This document shows positions 14,728-16,367 of a stretch of 16,367 bases of DNA, piece by piece. Where the stretch lies: the NCBI GenBank assembly GCA_950071955.1, contig CATMOC010000014.1, positions 1 through 16,367 on the forward strand, in the 5' to 3' direction. The position numbers and the translations under genes are program-made. The notes beneath the pieces are model-generated. The model was given only the letters and a program-made list of their open reading frames with translations, was not told where the DNA came from and did no database searches. Each line of letters opens with the position of its first letter. The first letter of the stretch is position 1. This DNA is from an uncultured Mesorhizobium sp. Its GTDB lineage: Bacteria; Pseudomonadota; Alphaproteobacteria; Rhizobiales; Rhizobiaceae.

Positions 14728-15180
14728 ATGCGCACGTTTGAATCGCCCTACGAAATTCGCGACGTGATCGGAGAACGGCTCGGCTCAAGCGACTGGCTGA
14801 CGGTCACGCAATCGATGATCGACGACTTTGCCAATGCGACGGGGGATCGGCAGTGGATCCATGTCGACGTCGAGCGTGCGCGGCGGGAGTCTCCCGAAGG
14901 CACGACGATCGCTCACGGCTATCTCGTGATGTCGCTGATCGGCGTCCTCCAGCCGACGCTCTACACGGTGAAGGCGCAGCGCACCATCAACTACGGCATC
15001 AACAAGCTGCGGTTTCTCAAGGCGGTTCCCGCCGGCGCGCGCATCCGTTCCAGCGAGACTATTCGCGCCGTCGAGGAAGGCTCGGGCGGGCTGCGGGTGT
15101 CGTCGGAACTGACGATCGAGCTCGACGGCGCCGACAAGCCGGCCTTGGTGGCCGAAATCGTGTTCGTCTACTTCCCGTAG
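14728..15180 (+). CDS. MaoC-like (R)-specific enoyl-CoA hydratase
   Basis: A 150-residue single-hotdog MaoC protein. It should add water to a trans-2-enoyl-CoA, the product of the preceding dehydrogenase. The hydratase signature is complete: D40 and H45 in ATGDRQWIH, followed by the GTTIAHGYLVMSL segment (about 58-70) that forms the oxyanion pocket. Length is typical of PhaJ/NodN-type MaoC proteins. The ATG follows AGGAAAGG, a good ribosome-binding site, and lies 54 bp after the dehydrogenase stop on the same strand. Placement between an acyl-CoA dehydrogenase and an acyl-CoA synthetase supports a beta-oxidation-like role rather than polymer synthesis. The thiolase and 3-hydroxyacyl-CoA dehydrogenase that would complete the cycle are not in the window. 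Confidence 0.92.
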   Translation: MRTFESPYEIRDVIGERLGSSDWLTVTQSMIDDFANATGDRQWIHVDVERARRESPEGTTIAHGYLVMSLIGVLQPTLYTVKAQRTINYGINKLRFLKAVPAGARIRSSETIRAVEEGSGGLRVSSELTIELDGADKPALVAEIVFVYFP

Positions 15181-15220
15181 CCCCCGGCGCGGGTTCGCCT
15201 TGCACAGCGGAGATAAGAGA

Positions 15221-16367
15221 GTGGAATCTTCGATGACCGAGATCGAAAGTGGGCCGGCGGCGAGAGGCCGCCTGCGGACGCTTGGAAGCCTCATCGACTT
15301 CCACGCGGCCCGGCGGCCGGACAAGGTCGCCATCCACTTCGACGGCAAGACACTCACCTACCGACAATGGCAGATGCGATCGAACCGGATCGCGAATGCA
15401 TTACTGGCGACCGGATCTCCCCGGCAGGCGCGCATCGCCTATCTCGGCAAGAACGATTCGCGGTATTTCGAGGCCCTGATCGGATGCGGCAAGGCGGGCA
15501 TGGTCCTCGCGCCCATCAGCTGGCGCCTGGCCTTGCCGGAGATCCTGTTCCTGCTCGATGATTTCGATACCGAATGCCTGATCATCGACAGGGATTTCCT
15601 ACACTACCTCGACCAGATTCGGGCGGCACGGCCATCCTTCCGCAAAGTGGTCGTCATCGACGGGGAGGCACCCGACACCGAACCGTTCGACGCGTGGCGC
15701 GACCGGCATGCGGATTCCGACCCCGCACTCGACCTTTCGGGCGACGAGGTGGTCGCCCAGCTCCACACATCCGGCACGACCGGCCGTCCGAAGGGCGCGA
15801 TGCTGACGCATGGGAACTTGCTGTGGAGTGCGCGGCACGCGGAGAGCGGAGAACTGACCGCCTGGGGCGAAGAGGACCTGTCGCTCGTGCCGCTGCCGCT
15901 CTTCCACAGCGGCGGAACCTGCTGGGCTATGTACGCGATCTATGTGGGCGGCGGTATCTACATCACCCGCGAGGCCGGTCCGGATCACGTTCTGGCGGCA
16001 CTAGCCTCCGCGCCAATCACCAAGGCCGGCCTGGTCCCCGCTCTCATCCAGATGGTCCTCAACGATCCGAAGTTCGACCGGAGCAACATCGGATCGCTGC
16101 AGACGATCGGCTATGGCGGGTCTCCGATCACCGTCGATCTGCTGCGCCGCGGCATCCAGGAACTCGGCTGCGGTTTCATCCAGATGTTCGGCATGACCGA
16201 GACGTCCACCATGGGCACGACGCTCCTGCCGGAAGATCACGATTTCAATCGCCCGCACCTTCTGACCTCGTGCGGAAAGCCTCTGCACGACATGTCGATC
16301 AGGATCGTCGACGGCGACGGCCGCGAGCTTCCCAACGGACAGACGGGAGAAATCCCACTGCGGTGCG
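15221..16367 (+). CDS. acyl-CoA synthetase (AMP-forming), 3'-truncated by window edge
   Basis: The first 382 residues of an AMP-forming acid-CoA ligase; relatives are about 510-540 residues, so the C-terminal lid domain is missing. It activates a carboxylic acid with ATP and CoA. The AMP/ATP-binding loop is HTSGTTGRPKGAMLTH (T183 onward), followed by the adenine-side segment YGGSPI and the QMFGMTETS motif with the metal-linked glutamate E327. The C-terminal lysine is beyond the window. I prefer the GTG at 15221, which has GGAG 8 nt upstream; an in-frame ATG at 15233 is possible but lacks such a site. It is 40 bp after the MaoC gene. With the dehydrogenase, the hydratase and the TRAP importer it would form an uptake and activation route. 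The acid is unknown. Confidence 0.92.
   Translation, partial: MESSMTEIESGPAARGRLRTLGSLIDFHAARRPDKVAIHFDGKTLTYRQWQMRSNRIANALLATGSPRQARIAYLGKNDSRYFEALIGCGKAGMVLAPISWRLALPEILFLLDDFDTECLIIDRDFLHYLDQIRAARPSFRKVVVIDGEAPDTEPFDAWRDRHADSDPALDLSGDEVVAQLHTSGTTGRPKGAMLTHGNLLWSARHAESGELTAWGEEDLSLVPLPLFHSGGTCWAMYAIYVGGGIYITREAGPDHVLAALASAPITKAGLVPALIQMVLNDPKFDRSNIGSLQTIGYGGSPITVDLLRRGIQELGCGFIQMFGMTETSTMGTTLLPEDHDFNRPHLLTSCGKPLHDMSIRIVDGDGRELPNGQTGEIPLRC

Noticed and set aside
1..16367. CRISPR array, toxin-antitoxin pair, phage defence genes or an attachment-site duplicate of the tRNA 3' end
   Set aside because: I looked for regularly spaced repeats, small paired genes, defence-type domains and a second copy of the tRNA 3' sequence, and found none.

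Overview
The window is a GC-rich stretch of an alphaproteobacterial genome, most likely from the Rhizobiales (a Mesorhizobium/Phyllobacteriaceae-type organism). This rests on the petA-petB-petC order with a separate cytochrome c1, apt directly downstream, yacG next to a tRNA-Phe(GAA), and the codon style. It is an inference from gene content, because no species-level marker is present. Almost every gene reads on the + strand; the one intact minus-strand gene is a small secreted protein at 1613-1996.

Layout. (1) 1-1597: the 3' part of an ABC exporter and a DUF6665-like small protein. (2) 1613-1996, minus strand: a small four-cysteine secreted protein of unknown function. (3) 2264-4783: a two-gene cell-envelope O-acetylation module, with an MBOAT (AlgI-like) membrane acyltransferase and an AlgJ/AlgX-like SGNH protein. 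(4) 5017-7800: petABC, the complete cytochrome bc1 complex (Rieske protein, cytochrome b, cytochrome c1), ending in a terminator-like hairpin and followed by apt (adenine salvage). (5) 8662-9230: yacG and a tRNA-Phe with a good promoter. (6) 9231-9973: a gene-poor, lower-GC scar just downstream of the tRNA. It holds tandem GGGGGTATC repeats, a frameshifted start of a tyrosine-recombinase integrase, an antisense remnant of an IS3-type OrfA, and then a structured leader for the next operon. (7) 9974-13060: a DctP-DctQ-DctM TRAP transporter with an intrinsic terminator between dctP and dctQ. (8) 13061-13458: a 398-bp regulatory gap. (9) 13459-16367: an acyl-CoA dehydrogenase, a MaoC-type hydratase and an acyl-CoA synthetase that runs off the window.

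How the parts fit. The core-genome half (petABC, apt, yacG, tRNA-Phe) is ordinary. The half after the tRNA looks like accessory DNA at a tRNA integration site. It carries a plausible import-and-activate route for an unidentified organic acid: TRAP uptake, CoA activation, dehydrogenation, hydration. The TRAP leader and the gap before the acyl-CoA dehydrogenase share the exact 11-mer TGCATACATGA, which suggests one common regulator. I see no CRISPR array, toxin-antitoxin pair, phage structural gene or clearly new system. The points most worth a second look are the tRNA-Phe integration scar, the alternative-pairing leader before dctP, and the shared operator-like motif.
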